NCBI GenBank assembly: GCA_042867185.1
Contig: JBHZQV010000002.1
Location: 248,001 to 312,000, forward strand
Direction: 5' to 3'
From: Xylophilus sp042867185
GTDB lineage: Bacteria > Pseudomonadota > Gammaproteobacteria > Burkholderiales > Burkholderiaceae_C
DNA: 64,000 bases
Under the pieces are notes generated by a model. That model made no database searches. It was given only the letters and a program-made list of their open reading frames with translations, and was not told the DNA's origin. Numbering within the stretch: the stretch's first letter is position 1; every line of letters begins with the position of its first letter. Made by a program: the position numbers and the translations under genes. Shown piece after piece: positions 28,936 to 38,225 of this stretch.

Positions 28936-30315
28936 ATGCGTGATAGTACGCAAGCCGTGGCCTGCGATCCCGACATTCTGTTCCTCGAGGAAGAGCGCCC
29001 GAAGGCATCCATGGAAGAAGGACAGTCGAAGCTGATCGATGTCAGCGAGCTGCGCAAGGGCATGTTCATTCAGCTCGACCTGGGATGGATGGACCATCCC
29101 TTTCCTCTCAACAGCTTCAAGATATCCACCGACGAGCAGATCCAGACGATCCTGTCGCTCGGTGTGGAGAGCGTGCGCCATTTTCCGGAGCGCAGCGACG
29201 CCGCCGTGCCGCCCGATGCGCAGGCTGGAGAGCCTTCTGCCGAAGCTTCCGCCGACGCCGCCGCAGCGGGCGATCGCACCGACGGCGGAGCGTCGCACGC
29301 GGCCGCGCGCCGCAACCGCGCCCGCAGGCTCGAGAACGAACAGCACCGTCTCGCCCTGTGCGAGCGCCAGTTTTCCGACGCCACCCGGCAATTCCGCCGC
29401 GTGGTGGAGACGGTCCATGCCAGCCCGCTGCTGGCCCGCCAGGACAGCGAGTCGGTGGTGGCCCGTTGCGTGGACGACCTGATCGGCCAGGGCGAATCGG
29501 TGATCCGGCTGTTGTCGGAGAGCGTGGGCGAGCGCAGCGGCCAGCATTCGGTCAACGTGATGGTCATCTCGCTGATGCTGGGGCGCTCGCTCGGGCTGCA
29601 GCGCGAGGCCCTGGTGGAGTTGGGTCTGGCCGCGCTGCTGCACGACATCGGAAAGCTGGAGCTGCCCGACCGGTTCCGCAACGCAGAAGACGGATTCACC
29701 TCGGTGGAGCACCGTCTCTACCAGAGCCACGTCGTCCACAGCGTGTCGATGGCGCAGGGCATGGGCCTTCCGCCGGGCGTGGTCGCGGGCATCGCCCAGC
29801 ACCACGAGATGGCCGACGGCAGCGGCTTCCCGGCCCGTACCACCGGCGAGCAGATGCAGATGACCGGCAAGATCGTGGCCCTGGTCAACCGCTACGACAA
29901 TTTGTGCAATCCGGCGCGCGGCAGCATGGTGACCACGCCGCACGAGGCCCTGTCGGCCATTTTCGCGCAGATGAAGCCGCGGTTCGATGCGGTCGTGCTG
30001 GGGGCGTTCATCCGGATGATGGGCGTCTACCCGCCCGGCTCCATCGTGCAGCTGGGCAACGATCGCTACGGCATGGTGGTGTCGGTGAACGCGCTGCGGC
30101 CGCTGCGGCCCAAGGTGATCGTGCACGACCCGGCGGTGCCCCGCAAGGAAGCGCTGATCCTCGACCTGGAAACGCAACCCGAGCTGGGCATCCGGCGCAG
30201 CCTCAAACCGCACCAGTTGCCGAAGGCGGCGCTGGACTACCTGTCGCCGCGCCGCCGCATTTGCTACTTCTTCGAGCGCGCTGCAGACCCCGACGCTATC
30301 GGGGTCGCTGCGTGA
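28936..30315 (+). CDS. DUF3391 + HD-GYP domain protein, probable c-di-GMP phosphodiesterase
   Basis: 459 residues from ATG 28936; TTG 28924 and ATG 29011 are alternatives. DUF3391 covers about 25-120 (IDVSELRKGMFIQLDLGWMDH), then an acidic/Ala linker and coiled coil, then HD-GYP at about 190-370: HSVNVMVISLMLGR, LLHDIGKLELPDRF and HHEMADGSGFP. The last motif reads GFP instead of GYP; the metal-binding His and Asp residues appear intact. It would hydrolyse c-di-GMP in the cytoplasm. Its stop overlaps the GTG of the next gene (GTGA), implying translational coupling. Confidence 0.9.
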   Translation: MRDSTQAVACDPDILFLEEERPKASMEEGQSKLIDVSELRKGMFIQLDLGWMDHPFPLNSFKISTDEQIQTILSLGVESVRHFPERSDAAVPPDAQAGEPSAEASADAAAAGDRTDGGASHAAARRNRARRLENEQHRLALCERQFSDATRQFRRVVETVHASPLLARQDSESVVARCVDDLIGQGESVIRLLSESVGERSGQHSVNVMVISLMLGRSLGLQREALVELGLAALLHDIGKLELPDRFRNAEDGFTSVEHRLYQSHVVHSVSMAQGMGLPPGVVAGIAQHHEMADGSGFPARTTGEQMQMTGKIVALVNRYDNLCNPARGSMVTTPHEALSAIFAQMKPRFDAVVLGAFIRMMGVYPPGSIVQLGNDRYGMVVSVNALRPLRPKVIVHDPAVPRKEALILDLETQPELGIRRSLKPHQLPKAALDYLSPRRRICYFFERAADPDAIGVAA

Positions 30316-32732
30316 TCGCCCACGGTTCCGCGCCGCTGATCGAAGGGCTGCTCGAAGCGGTCTGCATCGTCGATGCGGCCAGCCTCGAGGTGGTGTATGC
30401 CAACCAGGCGGCGACGGTGCTGCTCGGCCTGGCACGTCCGGCGCTCGTCGGTCGGCCGGCGACCGAGGTGTTCCCCACGCTGGAGGATGCCGCTTTCTGG
30501 AAAGACGCCACCGAAGGCACCGCCCAGCCGATCCGCTCGATGAGCCGCCTGGTGCGGGCCGACGGCACGGTGCTGCATGTCGAGCGCTGCATCGAGTCGG
30601 CCGAATGGGTGCCGCACGGCCCGGTGTGGGTAGTCGGCATGGTCGACCGCACCCAGCAGCGCAAGGCCGAGGACGAGCTGGAGACGCTGATCGCCGAGCT
30701 GCGCGCCACCCTCGAATCGACCGCCGACGGCATCCTGGTCTGCAGCCTCGACGGGGCGATGCGCGCGTTCAACCGCCGCTTCGCGCAGATGTGGGAGATT
30801 CCGAAGTCGATGCTGATGCAGCGCGACGACGCGGCCCTGCATGCGCTGCTGGCGTCGCAGATCGACGACGACGGGCAGTATCTGCAGCGGCTGGTCGAGA
30901 TCTACGCGTCGATCGAGTCGGAGGGCACCGACGTGCTGCGGCTGCGTTCGGGCCGGCTGCTGCAGCGCACGGTGATGCCCCAGTTCAGCCGGGGCCGCAT
31001 CATCGGCCGCGTCTTCTCGTTCCACGACATCACCGAGCGCGCCGCCGCCGAGAAGGGCCTGCGGCTCGCGGCGAAGGTGTTCGAGTCGTGCCCGGACGCG
31101 GTCTTCATCACCGATGCGCACCACAAGATCGTCTCGGTCAACCCGGCCTGCTGCAAGCTCACCCGCCACGAGCGCGAGGTGCTGGTGGGCCTGAGCGCGA
31201 TCGACCTGTTCGAGGAACGCGACGCCGGCCGGCTGTTCACCGAGGTGCAGAAATCCTGGCAGGCCTCGGGCTTCTGGGAGGGCGAGGTCTGGCACCGCCG
31301 CGGCGACGGCTCCAACTGCCCGGTGCGGCTGTCGTGGGTGGTGCTGCGCGGACCGGCGGGCGAGGTGGTGCAGACCATCGGCTTCTTCCGCGACCTGTCG
31401 GGCCAGCGCGCCGCGCAGCAGCGGATCGAAGACCTGGCCTACAGCGACGTGCTGACCGGCCTGCCCAACCGGCTGCTGCTGTCGCGCCGGGTCGATCGCG
31501 TCCTGCAACTGCGGGGCGACGCGGCCGCGCCGTTCGCGATCCTGTTCGTCGACCTCGACCGTTTCAAGAACATCAACGATTCCCTCGGCCACCAGTTCGG
31601 CGACCGGGTGCTGGTCAAGGTGGCCGACCGGATCAAGAGCTGCCTGCGCCTGGCCGACACGCTGGCGCGCCTGGGCGGCGACGAGTTCGTGATCCATCTG
31701 CACAACGCCGACGCGCCGTCGGCCGAGGTGGTGGCCCAGCGGATCATCGAGGCGCTGGCCCAGCCGTTCATGCTGGACGACATGCGCTTCTCGGTCAGCT
31801 GCAGCATCGGCGTGGCGCTGCATCCGCAGGACGGCCTGACGCTGGACGACCTGGTGCGCCATGCCGACACCGCGATGTTCCGTGTCAAGGAACACGGCCG
31901 CGGCAGCTACCGCTTCTACCAGCCGCAGATGAACGCCAACCTGCTGGCCCGGATGCAGATGGACCACGCGATGCGCCAGGCGCTGGAGCACCAGCGGTTC
32001 CGGCTGCACTACCAGCCGCAGATCGACATGCGCAGCGGGGAACTGGTCGGTGTCGAGGCACTGATCCGCTGGACCGATCCCGAGCTGGGTTCGGTATCGC
32101 CGGGCGTGTTCATCCCGCTGGCCGAAGAGTCGGGCTTCATCATCGCGATCGGTGCCTGGGTGCTGGAAGAAGCGGTGCGCCAGGGCGCGCTGTGGCAGCA
32201 GGCGGGCATGCCGGTGCCGGTGTCGGTCAACGTGTCGGCGCTGCAGTTCCGGCAGCCGGACTTCGTCGAAAGGGTGGCGACCGCGATCCGCGTATCGGGC
32301 CTGGACGCCCGGTTGCTGGAGCTGGAACTGACCGAATCGATCCTGGTGCAGGGCGCCGACGAAGCGGTGCTGCGGCTCGACGCCCTGGCGGGCCTGGGCG
32401 TGCGTTTGGCGATCGACGACTTCGGCACCGGCTACTCCAGCCTGGCCTACCTGAAGAAATTCCCGATCCACCGGCTGAAGATCGACCAGTCCTTCGTGCG
32501 GGGCCTGCCCGACGACGAGAGCGACCGCGCCATCGTCACCGCGATGATCAGCATGGGCCATGCGCTGCGGTTCGAGATGGTGGCCGAGGGCGTCGAGACC
32601 CATGCCCAGCGCGACTGCCTGCACGGTCTCAACTGCAACCTGTTCCAGGGCTACCTTTGCGCGCCGGGCATGCCGGCGGAAGAGCTGACGGTGCGGATGC
32701 AGACCCGACCGTTCATGCCACCCCGGGCCTGA
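30312..32732 (+). CDS. PAS-GGDEF-EAL protein, c-di-GMP signalling
   Basis: 806 residues from GTG 30312, which overlaps the HD-GYP stop. Two or three PAS sensor modules (about 1-125, 125-250, 250-375) precede GGDEF (LGGDEFVIHL at about 455) and EAL (VEALIRW, ELTESIL, DDFGTGYSSLAYLKKFP, KIDQSFV, EGVET). No membrane segment is seen, so it is cytoplasmic. Both catalytic motifs are intact, so it can be a synthase, a phosphodiesterase or both. Coupling to an HD-GYP phosphodiesterase suggests joint control of one c-di-GMP pool. The GTG choice is based on the overlap; longer frames are out-of-frame shadows of the upstream gene. Confidence 0.9.
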   Translation: MIAHGSAPLIEGLLEAVCIVDAASLEVVYANQAATVLLGLARPALVGRPATEVFPTLEDAAFWKDATEGTAQPIRSMSRLVRADGTVLHVERCIESAEWVPHGPVWVVGMVDRTQQRKAEDELETLIAELRATLESTADGILVCSLDGAMRAFNRRFAQMWEIPKSMLMQRDDAALHALLASQIDDDGQYLQRLVEIYASIESEGTDVLRLRSGRLLQRTVMPQFSRGRIIGRVFSFHDITERAAAEKGLRLAAKVFESCPDAVFITDAHHKIVSVNPACCKLTRHEREVLVGLSAIDLFEERDAGRLFTEVQKSWQASGFWEGEVWHRRGDGSNCPVRLSWVVLRGPAGEVVQTIGFFRDLSGQRAAQQRIEDLAYSDVLTGLPNRLLLSRRVDRVLQLRGDAAAPFAILFVDLDRFKNINDSLGHQFGDRVLVKVADRIKSCLRLADTLARLGGDEFVIHLHNADAPSAEVVAQRIIEALAQPFMLDDMRFSVSCSIGVALHPQDGLTLDDLVRHADTAMFRVKEHGRGSYRFYQPQMNANLLARMQMDHAMRQALEHQRFRLHYQPQIDMRSGELVGVEALIRWTDPELGSVSPGVFIPLAEESGFIIAIGAWVLEEAVRQGALWQQAGMPVPVSVNVSALQFRQPDFVERVATAIRVSGLDARLLELELTESILVQGADEAVLRLDALAGLGVRLAIDDFGTGYSSLAYLKKFPIHRLKIDQSFVRGLPDDESDRAIVTAMISMGHALRFEMVAEGVETHAQRDCLHGLNCNLFQGYLCAPGMPAEELTVRMQTRPFMPPRA

Positions 32733-32748
32733 GCGCAACCGGCTCCGC

Positions 32749-33567
32749 TCAGGCGGGCGCCAACAAGCCCTTCCAGAGCATGTACGCCGCCAGCGCATAG
32801 AGCAGGCCGGCGAACACACGCTTGAGCTTCTGCACCGGCAGCCGGTGGGCCGCACGCGCGCCCAGCGGCGCCATCAGCACGCTGAGCAATGCGATGGTGA
32901 CCAGCGCCGGCAGCCACACATAGCCGATGGAGGCGGGCGGCAGGCCCTCGACCCGCATGCCGCTCACCACATAGCCCGCGACGTTGGCCAGCGCGATCGG
33001 AAATCCCAGCGCCGCGCTGGTCCCCACCGCCGCATGGATGGGCACGCCGCGCCGGGTCATGAACGGCACGCTGATGAAACCGCCGCCCGCACCGACCAGA
33101 CCCGAGCAGAAACCGATGGCGCCGCCCGCCGCCCACTGGCCGGGGCGCCCCGGCATCGGTTGCGCGGCGGCGGTGCTGGAGGCGGTCAGCATGCGCGTCG
33201 CGGAATAGGCGACGAAGAGGCCGAAGACGATGGCCAGCGGCCTGCCCTTGAGCAAGGCGAACACGCCGGCACTGGCGACCAGGCTGCCCAGCACGATGCC
33301 CGGCGCCAGCGAGCGCACCAGGTCCCACCGCACGGCGCCGCGGCCGTGGTGGGCCCGCACGCTGGAGAGCGAGGTGAACACGATCGTCGCCATCGAGGTC
33401 GCGATCGCCATCTTGATCGCCAGGTTGGCGTCGATGCCCTGCGCCGCCATGATCGCGGTGAGGAACGGCACCATCACCATGCCCCCGCCGATGCCCAGCA
33501 GGCCCGCCAGAAAGCCGGCGCCGATGCCGAGCGCCGAGAACGCGAGGAGAAGGGGAAGGTCAGGCAT
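32749..33567 (-). CDS. TauE/SafE family membrane permease
   Basis: 272 residues with about eight hydrophobic helices and the family's paired glycine-rich motifs: GFLAGLLGIGGGMVMVPFL near the N-terminus and GFCSGLVGAGGGFISVPF in the second half. Members export sulfite, sulfoacetate or related anions; the substrate here is unknown. The start MPDLPLLLAFSALG (33567) is preferred: longer frames run into the 6S RNA gene. It lies directly downstream of 6S RNA on the same strand. Confidence 0.88.
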   Translation of the reverse strand: MPDLPLLLAFSALGIGAGFLAGLLGIGGGMVMVPFLTAIMAAQGIDANLAIKMAIATSMATIVFTSLSSVRAHHGRGAVRWDLVRSLAPGIVLGSLVASAGVFALLKGRPLAIVFGLFVAYSATRMLTASSTAAAQPMPGRPGQWAAGGAIGFCSGLVGAGGGFISVPFMTRRGVPIHAAVGTSAALGFPIALANVAGYVVSGMRVEGLPPASIGYVWLPALVTIALLSVLMAPLGARAAHRLPVQKLKRVFAGLLYALAAYMLWKGLLAPA

Positions 33568-33634
33568 GTCGTCGATGCAGTCGGGGTGGGCACGCGCGAT
33601 GCCGCGGGGCCGGTGCATCGAGAAGGAAGGAGGT

Positions 33635-33808
33635 GTCTGCGAATGCCACCGAGCTCTCATCCTGAACCGGGGGTTCAGGTGGGCGAGGGCAGCCAAGCAT
33701 TGGGTTCATCTGACGCGAGATGATCACGCTTGCCTGGCGATGTACCAAGCCCGGGCTCAATGAGCATTGGTTCAAGGAAATATAAAGCCCGGCATGCACC
33801 GCAGACGC
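33635..33808 (-). ncRNA. ssrS: 6S RNA
   Basis: About 174 nt. The ends pair: GTCTGCG at 33806-33800 with CGCAGAC at 33641-33635, continued by ATGCC/GGCAT, as in the closing stem of 6S RNA. The 3' half carries the hairpin CCTGAACC-CCC-GGTTCAGG, matching the TTGAACC..GGTTCAA hairpin of E. coli 6S, and a large bulged centre lies between. Its place directly after zapA is the classical location. It binds sigma-70 RNA polymerase as a promoter mimic. Exact ends are inferred from promoter and stem. Confidence 0.85.
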
Positions 33809-33813
33809 TGCCG

Positions 33814-33841
33814 ATTGTAGGCCCGCGGTCTGCGGCGGCAA
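33814..33841 (-). promoter_or_regulatory. Sigma-70 promoter of 6S RNA
   Basis: On the minus strand, TTGCCG (33841-33836), a 16-base spacer and TACAAT (33819-33814). It predicts a start at about 33808, which coincides with the beginning of the 6S closing stem. Confidence 0.75.
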
Positions 33842-33903
33842 GGGAAAACCTGTACACGAATGTCTATGGGGCCGCGCGTCCGGTGCCTGCAGCCGCGGCG
33901 GTT

Positions 33904-34224
33904 CTAGGCTGGCGGGCGGTCGGCCAGCGCGTCGTCCAGCCGCGCCAGCAGGTGGGTCCAGCGGGCGCCGTCCTCGTCGGCGCCCGGCGCGGCCGCGGCC
34001 GGCGTGATGGCCGGGGGGCCGGGTGCCTTGTCGACCACGTCGAACGCCAGGTTGAGCGCCGCCAGCACCGCGATCCGGTCCCGGGCCCGCACCTTTCCCG
34101 CGTCGCGGATGCGCTGCATCGTCGCGTCGACCCGCTCCACCGCGGCCCGCAGCCGGGCCTCGCCGCCTTCGGGGCAGCCGAGCAGGTAGCTCTGGCCCAT
34201 GATGTGCACTTCGAGCTGCTTCAT
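33904..34224 (-). CDS. zapA: Cell division protein ZapA
   Basis: 106 residues. The N-terminal ZapA core (MKQLEVHIMGQSYLLGCPEGGEARL) and the conserved segment DRIAVLAALNLAFDV are clear. It bundles FtsZ protofilaments at the division site. The C-terminal third is Ala/Pro-rich and less conserved. Its ATG overlaps the stop of the upstream ZapB-like gene (ATGA), implying translational coupling. 6S RNA follows about 95 bp downstream on the same strand. Confidence 0.93.
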   Translation of the reverse strand: MKQLEVHIMGQSYLLGCPEGGEARLRAAVERVDATMQRIRDAGKVRARDRIAVLAALNLAFDVVDKAPGPPAITPAAAAPGADEDGARWTHLLARLDDALADRPPA

Positions 34225-34463
34225 TCGAAGCCCTGCGATTCGGCCACATCCTGCAGGGCGGGTGGGTCGGGCGGAAGGCGGTCGATCAGCGCGTCGAGCC
34301 GGTGACGCGCGGTGTGCAGCCGGGTCTTGAGCGCGTCGCGCTCCAGGGTCAGGGCTTCGATCTGCCGGGCCATGGCCTGCTGCGTGCGCTGCATCTCGGC
34401 ATGGCGCAGCAACAGCCGTTCGACGCGTTCGGCGATCTGGTCGAGGGGGGCGGATGGGGCCAT
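34221..34463 (-). CDS. ZapB-like / TIGR02449-type short coiled-coil protein
   Basis: 80 residues, almost wholly a predicted coiled coil (LDQIAERVERLLLRHAEMQR, then TLERDALKTRLHTARHRLDALI). This matches the short coiled-coil protein encoded just before zapA in gamma- and betaproteobacteria, presumed to help cell division. The start ATG 34463 has no ribosome-binding site, but a TACAAT -10 hexamer (34480-34475) lies only 11 bases upstream, suggesting a nearly leaderless mRNA. It overlaps zapA by 4 bp. Confidence 0.82.
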   Translation of the reverse strand: MAPSAPLDQIAERVERLLLRHAEMQRTQQAMARQIEALTLERDALKTRLHTARHRLDALIDRLPPDPPALQDVAESQGFE

Positions 34464-34577
34464 AGGAGGCCCCGATTGTAGGGTTTGGTCCGCCGCGCCG
34501 AGAGGGGAAAAAGCGACACCGGCGCGTTGCGATCGGCGTGGGCGGCGGGTGTGCCGGCTGACACATTTAGAATCACC

Positions 34578-34787
34578 GGCGTTGGTGCTCGCGGCCTGGT
34601 TCAACAGGGCGCAGTTCAACGGGAAGCAGGAGGGTGCCGCACGGCGCCTGACCTGCGCTGCCCCCGCAACGGTCAGCGGACGAGTCGCAAGACTCTGCAT
34701 GCCTCCACACACGCCACTGGGCGCACCGAACGCGTGCCTGGGAAGGCGAGGCGTGCCGTTCCGCCAGCCCGGATACCGGCCAACGAG
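34578..34787 (+). promoter_or_regulatory. Cobalamin (adenosylcobalamin-type) riboswitch
   Basis: About 210 nt upstream of btuB. Conserved pieces in order: CCGGCGTTGGTGC at the 5' end, GGGAAGCAGG, CTGCCCCCGCAACGGT, GCCACTGGGCGCACC, CTGGGAAGGCG, and AGCCCGGATACCGGCC (the B12 box) at about 34766-34781, which pairs back with the first segment. A TAGAAT -10-like hexamer at 34568-34573 predicts a transcript starting at about 34580. Binding of cobalamin should turn down the downstream uptake/salvage genes, probably by blocking btuB translation. It fills the otherwise gene-free 34464-34887 interval. Confidence 0.93.
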
Positions 34788-34887
34788 GTGGATGCGCGCG
34801 CCCGGACCGTTCCGGGCGGTGCGTCCGTGACGCCCATACGCCGGCGGGGAAGTCGGCCAGGGTTCCTGCTCTCCTGTCGTGTTCCCG

Positions 34888-36768
34888 ATGAAATCCATTA
34901 CCGCTGCGCGCATGTCCGCGCTCGCCCTGGCGTTGTCCGCCGCTTTCCCCCTTCTCGCCCAGACCGCCCCCGGTGCCAAGCTGCAGGACACCGTGGTCAC
35001 CGCCACCCGCGTGGCCCAGCCCCTGTCCGACCTGCTGGCCGACGTCTCCATCATCGACCGCGAACGGATCGAACTGAGCGGCGCCGTCGGCGTGGCCGAC
35101 GTGCTGGCCCGCCAGCCGGGCATCGAGATGATCCGCAACGGCGGCCCGGGCAACAGCACCAGCGTGTCGATCCGCGGCGCCGATTCGCGCTTCACCGCGG
35201 TCTACGTCGACGGCGTGCGCGTCGATTCGCAATCCACCGGCGGCGCCCTGTGGGAGCAGATTCCGCTGTCGCAGATCGACCGCATCGAAGTGCTGCGCGG
35301 CCCCGCCGCCGCGGTGTACGGATCGGACGCCATCGGCGGCGTGATCCAGCTGTTCACCAAGAAGGGCGAGCCGGGCAAGCCCGCGCCGTACGTGGGCGTC
35401 GGCGTCGGCCGCTACGGCCTGCGCAAGGCCGAGGCCGGCATCAGCGGCGTGGCCGACGAACGCGGTGCGATCGACTACGCATTGGGCATCGCCCGCGAGG
35501 AGAACGACGGCTTCAACGTGCAGCCCAACCGCCTGCGCAGCCGCACCGACGGCCTGCGCAACCCTGACCGCGACGGCTACGAAACCACCAACCTGAGCGC
35601 CCGCCTGGGCCTGCAGATCGACCCGCGCCACCGCATCGAAGGCACTTTCCTCGCCAACAACCTCGAATCGAAGTACGACGGCACCTATGTGCCGGCCCGG
35701 CCGGTCGACGACCGCAACCTGCACCGCCTGCGCACCGGCGGCCTGGCCTGGCAGGCCAAGTGGACCGACAGCTACAGCACCAAGCTGCAGGTCACCGAGT
35801 CGCGCAGCCGCTACGAAACCACGCCTTCGGCCTACATCACCGCCACCACCCTGCGCGGCTACCTGTTCCAGAACGAATGGCGCAGCGGCCCGCACCTGGC
35901 CACCGCCGCGCTGGAGCGGCGCGAAGACCGGCTGGAGAATCCGCTGGAGCAGAACGGGCCGCTCGACCGCACCCGCTCGCAGAACGCGCTGGCGCTCGGC
36001 TACGGCTTCCACACCGGCCCGCACACGCTGCAGCTGAACGCGCGGCACGACAAGGACAGCGAGTTCGGCGGCAAGACCACCGGCAGCGCCGCCTACGGCT
36101 ATGCGATCACGCCGCAGCTGCGGGCCACCGCCTCGGTCGGCAACGCCTTCCGCGCACCGACGCTCTACCAGCGCTTCAGCGATTACGGCACCGCCACCCT
36201 CAAGCCCGAGAGCAGCCGCAACGTCGAGGCCGGCCTGCGCTGGGCCGAAGGCGTGACCAGCGCCGGCATCGTCGCCTACCGCAACAAGGTCGAGAACCTG
36301 ATCACCTTCGTGGATGCCTCCCAGTGCGCGACGAACCAAACCGACGGCTGCTACCAGAACGTGGCGCATGCCGAGTACAGCGGCGTGACGCTGTCGGCCG
36401 GCCACACCCTGGCAGGGGTGGCCCTGCGCGGCTCGCTCGACTTCCAGGACCCGAAGGATGCGGACACCGGCCGGCAGCTCGCCCGCCGCGCCCGCCGCCA
36501 CGGCACCCTGGGCGCCGACACCACCGTCGCGGGCTGGACGGTGGGCGCCGAGACGCAGTTTTCGGCCAGCCGCTTCGACAACGCCGCCAACACCCAGCGC
36601 CTGGGCGGCTACGCCCTGGTCAACCTGTACGCCAGCACCCGCATCGCCCGCGATTTCACCTTGATCGCCCGCATCGACAACCTGGCCGACAAGGACTACC
36701 AGCTGGCCCGCACCTACGCCACTCCCGGCCGCTCGGGCTACCTGGGCGTGAAGTGGGCGCCGCAGTGA
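34888..36768 (+). CDS. btuB: BtuB-type TonB-dependent cobalamin receptor
   Basis: 626 residues. The signal peptide (MKSITAARMSALALALSAAF..LAQT) is followed by a TonB-box-like DTVVTATRV, a plug domain (residues about 35-150, with VSIRGADSRFTAVYVDGVRV and EVLRGPAAAVYGSDAIGG) and a 22-strand barrel ending in NLADKDYQLARTYATPGRSGYLGVKW. Length and motifs match BtuB. It imports corrinoids across the outer membrane using TonB energy. ATG 34888 is preferred over GTG 34879. It lies 100 bp after the riboswitch and heads the uptake/salvage operon. Confidence 0.94.
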   Translation: MKSITAARMSALALALSAAFPLLAQTAPGAKLQDTVVTATRVAQPLSDLLADVSIIDRERIELSGAVGVADVLARQPGIEMIRNGGPGNSTSVSIRGADSRFTAVYVDGVRVDSQSTGGALWEQIPLSQIDRIEVLRGPAAAVYGSDAIGGVIQLFTKKGEPGKPAPYVGVGVGRYGLRKAEAGISGVADERGAIDYALGIAREENDGFNVQPNRLRSRTDGLRNPDRDGYETTNLSARLGLQIDPRHRIEGTFLANNLESKYDGTYVPARPVDDRNLHRLRTGGLAWQAKWTDSYSTKLQVTESRSRYETTPSAYITATTLRGYLFQNEWRSGPHLATAALERREDRLENPLEQNGPLDRTRSQNALALGYGFHTGPHTLQLNARHDKDSEFGGKTTGSAAYGYAITPQLRATASVGNAFRAPTLYQRFSDYGTATLKPESSRNVEAGLRWAEGVTSAGIVAYRNKVENLITFVDASQCATNQTDGCYQNVAHAEYSGVTLSAGHTLAGVALRGSLDFQDPKDADTGRQLARRARRHGTLGADTTVAGWTVGAETQFSASRFDNAANTQRLGGYALVNLYASTRIARDFTLIARIDNLADKDYQLARTYATPGRSGYLGVKWAPQ

Positions 36769-36781
36769 CGCGGCAGGCCCC

Positions 36782-38128
36782 GTGGTGAGCACCGCCGCCG
36801 CATCCTGCCCCGCCATCCTGGTGGCGGCGCCGGCCTCGGGCCAGGGCAAGACCACCGTCGCGGCGGCCCTGGCCCGGCTGCACGCGCGTGCCGGCCGGCG
36901 GGTGCGCGTCTTCAAGTGCGGGCCGGATTTCCTCGACCCGTGCTGGCTGGCCCTGGCCAGCGGCGCGCCGGTCCACGCGCTCGACCTGTGGATGAACGGC
37001 GAGGCCGACTGCACCGCCCGGCTGCATGCCGCCGCCGCAGAGGCCGACCTGCTGATCGTCGAAGGCGCGATGGGCCTCTTCGACGGCACGCCCAGCGCGG
37101 CCGACCTCGCCCAGCGCTTCGGTCTGCGGGTGCTGGCGGTGGTCGATGCCGGCGCGATGGCCGGCACCTTCGGCGCCTTGGCCTTCGGCCTGCGCCACTA
37201 CCGCGACGGCATGCCCTGGGCCGGCGTGCTGGCCAACCGGGTGGCCAGCGAGCGCCATGCGCAGATGCTGCAGGACGGCCTGCGCACCCCCGAGGAATGG
37301 CGGGGCGCATTGCCGCGCGGCACCGCCTGGGCCCTGCCCGAGCGGCACCTGGGGCTGGTCGCCGACGGCGATCCGGTCGATGCGCTGGCCCGGCTGGATG
37401 CCGCCGCCGATGCGCTGGCGCAGACACCGCTGGGCGGCATGGACAGTGCGGCGCTCGCCGGATGGAACACCCGTTTCGCCCCGCCGCTCGCCGCCGATAG
37501 TGCCGATGCGGCCCCCCGCCTGCGGGGCCGCCGCATCGCCGTGGCCCGCGATGCGGCCTTCGCCTTTCTCTACGCCGCCAACCTCGACTGGCTGCGCGCG
37601 ATGGGCGCGGAGCTGGCCTTCTTCTCGCCCCTGGCCGACGAGCCGCTGCCCGGTTGCGACGCGCTCTGGCTGCCGGGCGGCTACCCCGAGCTGCACATGC
37701 CGGCACTGGCCGCGGCGCAGCGCAGCCGCGCGGAGGTGCAGCGGCACATCGACCGCGGCCTGCCGGTGTGGGCCGAATGCGGCGGCATGATGGCGCTGAT
37801 GGACAGCCTGACCGACGCCGACGGACGCACCCACCCGGGCTGGGGCCTGCTGCCCGGCGCGGTGACCATGGGCCGGCGCCTGGCGGCGCTGGGGCCGCAG
37901 CAGTGGGCGGGCGAGGGCGGCACCCTGCGCGGCCACACCTTCCACTACTCGACCGCCGAAACGCCGCTGCCGCCGGTCGGCCGCACCGCCCGGCCCGGCA
38001 CGCCGGTATCCGCCACCGCGGGCGAAGCGGTGTACGCCCACCGTGCGGTGCGGGCCAGCTACTTTCACGCCTGGTTTGCGTCGTGCCCCGCGGCCGCGGC
38101 CGGCCTGTTCGGCGGGGCGGTCGCATGA
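36782..38128 (+). CDS. cbiA: Cobyrinate a,c-diamide synthase
   Basis: 448 residues. An N-terminal DethiobiotinSynthetase-like ATPase (P-loop APASGQGKTTVAAAL, residues about 16-30) is fused to a class I glutaminase-like domain with the nucleophile in PVWAECGGMMALMD. It amidates the a and c side chains of cob(II)yrinate (or its hydrogenobyrinate analogue) with glutamine and ATP. The start GTG 36782 or GTG 36785 lies 14-17 bp after btuB. The amidation motifs in CDALWLPGGYPE are complete. Confidence 0.94.
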   Translation: MVSTAAASCPAILVAAPASGQGKTTVAAALARLHARAGRRVRVFKCGPDFLDPCWLALASGAPVHALDLWMNGEADCTARLHAAAAEADLLIVEGAMGLFDGTPSAADLAQRFGLRVLAVVDAGAMAGTFGALAFGLRHYRDGMPWAGVLANRVASERHAQMLQDGLRTPEEWRGALPRGTAWALPERHLGLVADGDPVDALARLDAAADALAQTPLGGMDSAALAGWNTRFAPPLAADSADAAPRLRGRRIAVARDAAFAFLYAANLDWLRAMGAELAFFSPLADEPLPGCDALWLPGGYPELHMPALAAAQRSRAEVQRHIDRGLPVWAECGGMMALMDSLTDADGRTHPGWGLLPGAVTMGRRLAALGPQQWAGEGGTLRGHTFHYSTAETPLPPVGRTARPGTPVSATAGEAVYAHRAVRASYFHAWFASCPAAAAGLFGGAVA

Positions 38129-38225
38129 GCGGCGCGCGTCTCCGCGCTGGGTGGCACAGGGGCGGGCCGGGCGCCCGCCCGCGCGATGCCGGCCCTGCCG
38201 CAGCCCTAGCACCGAAGGCCCGGCC

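Noticed and set aside
33675..33857. 60-codon minus-strand frame in the zapA-TauE interval
   Set aside because: It overlaps the 6S RNA gene, whose promoter, closing stem and conserved hairpin explain the region better.
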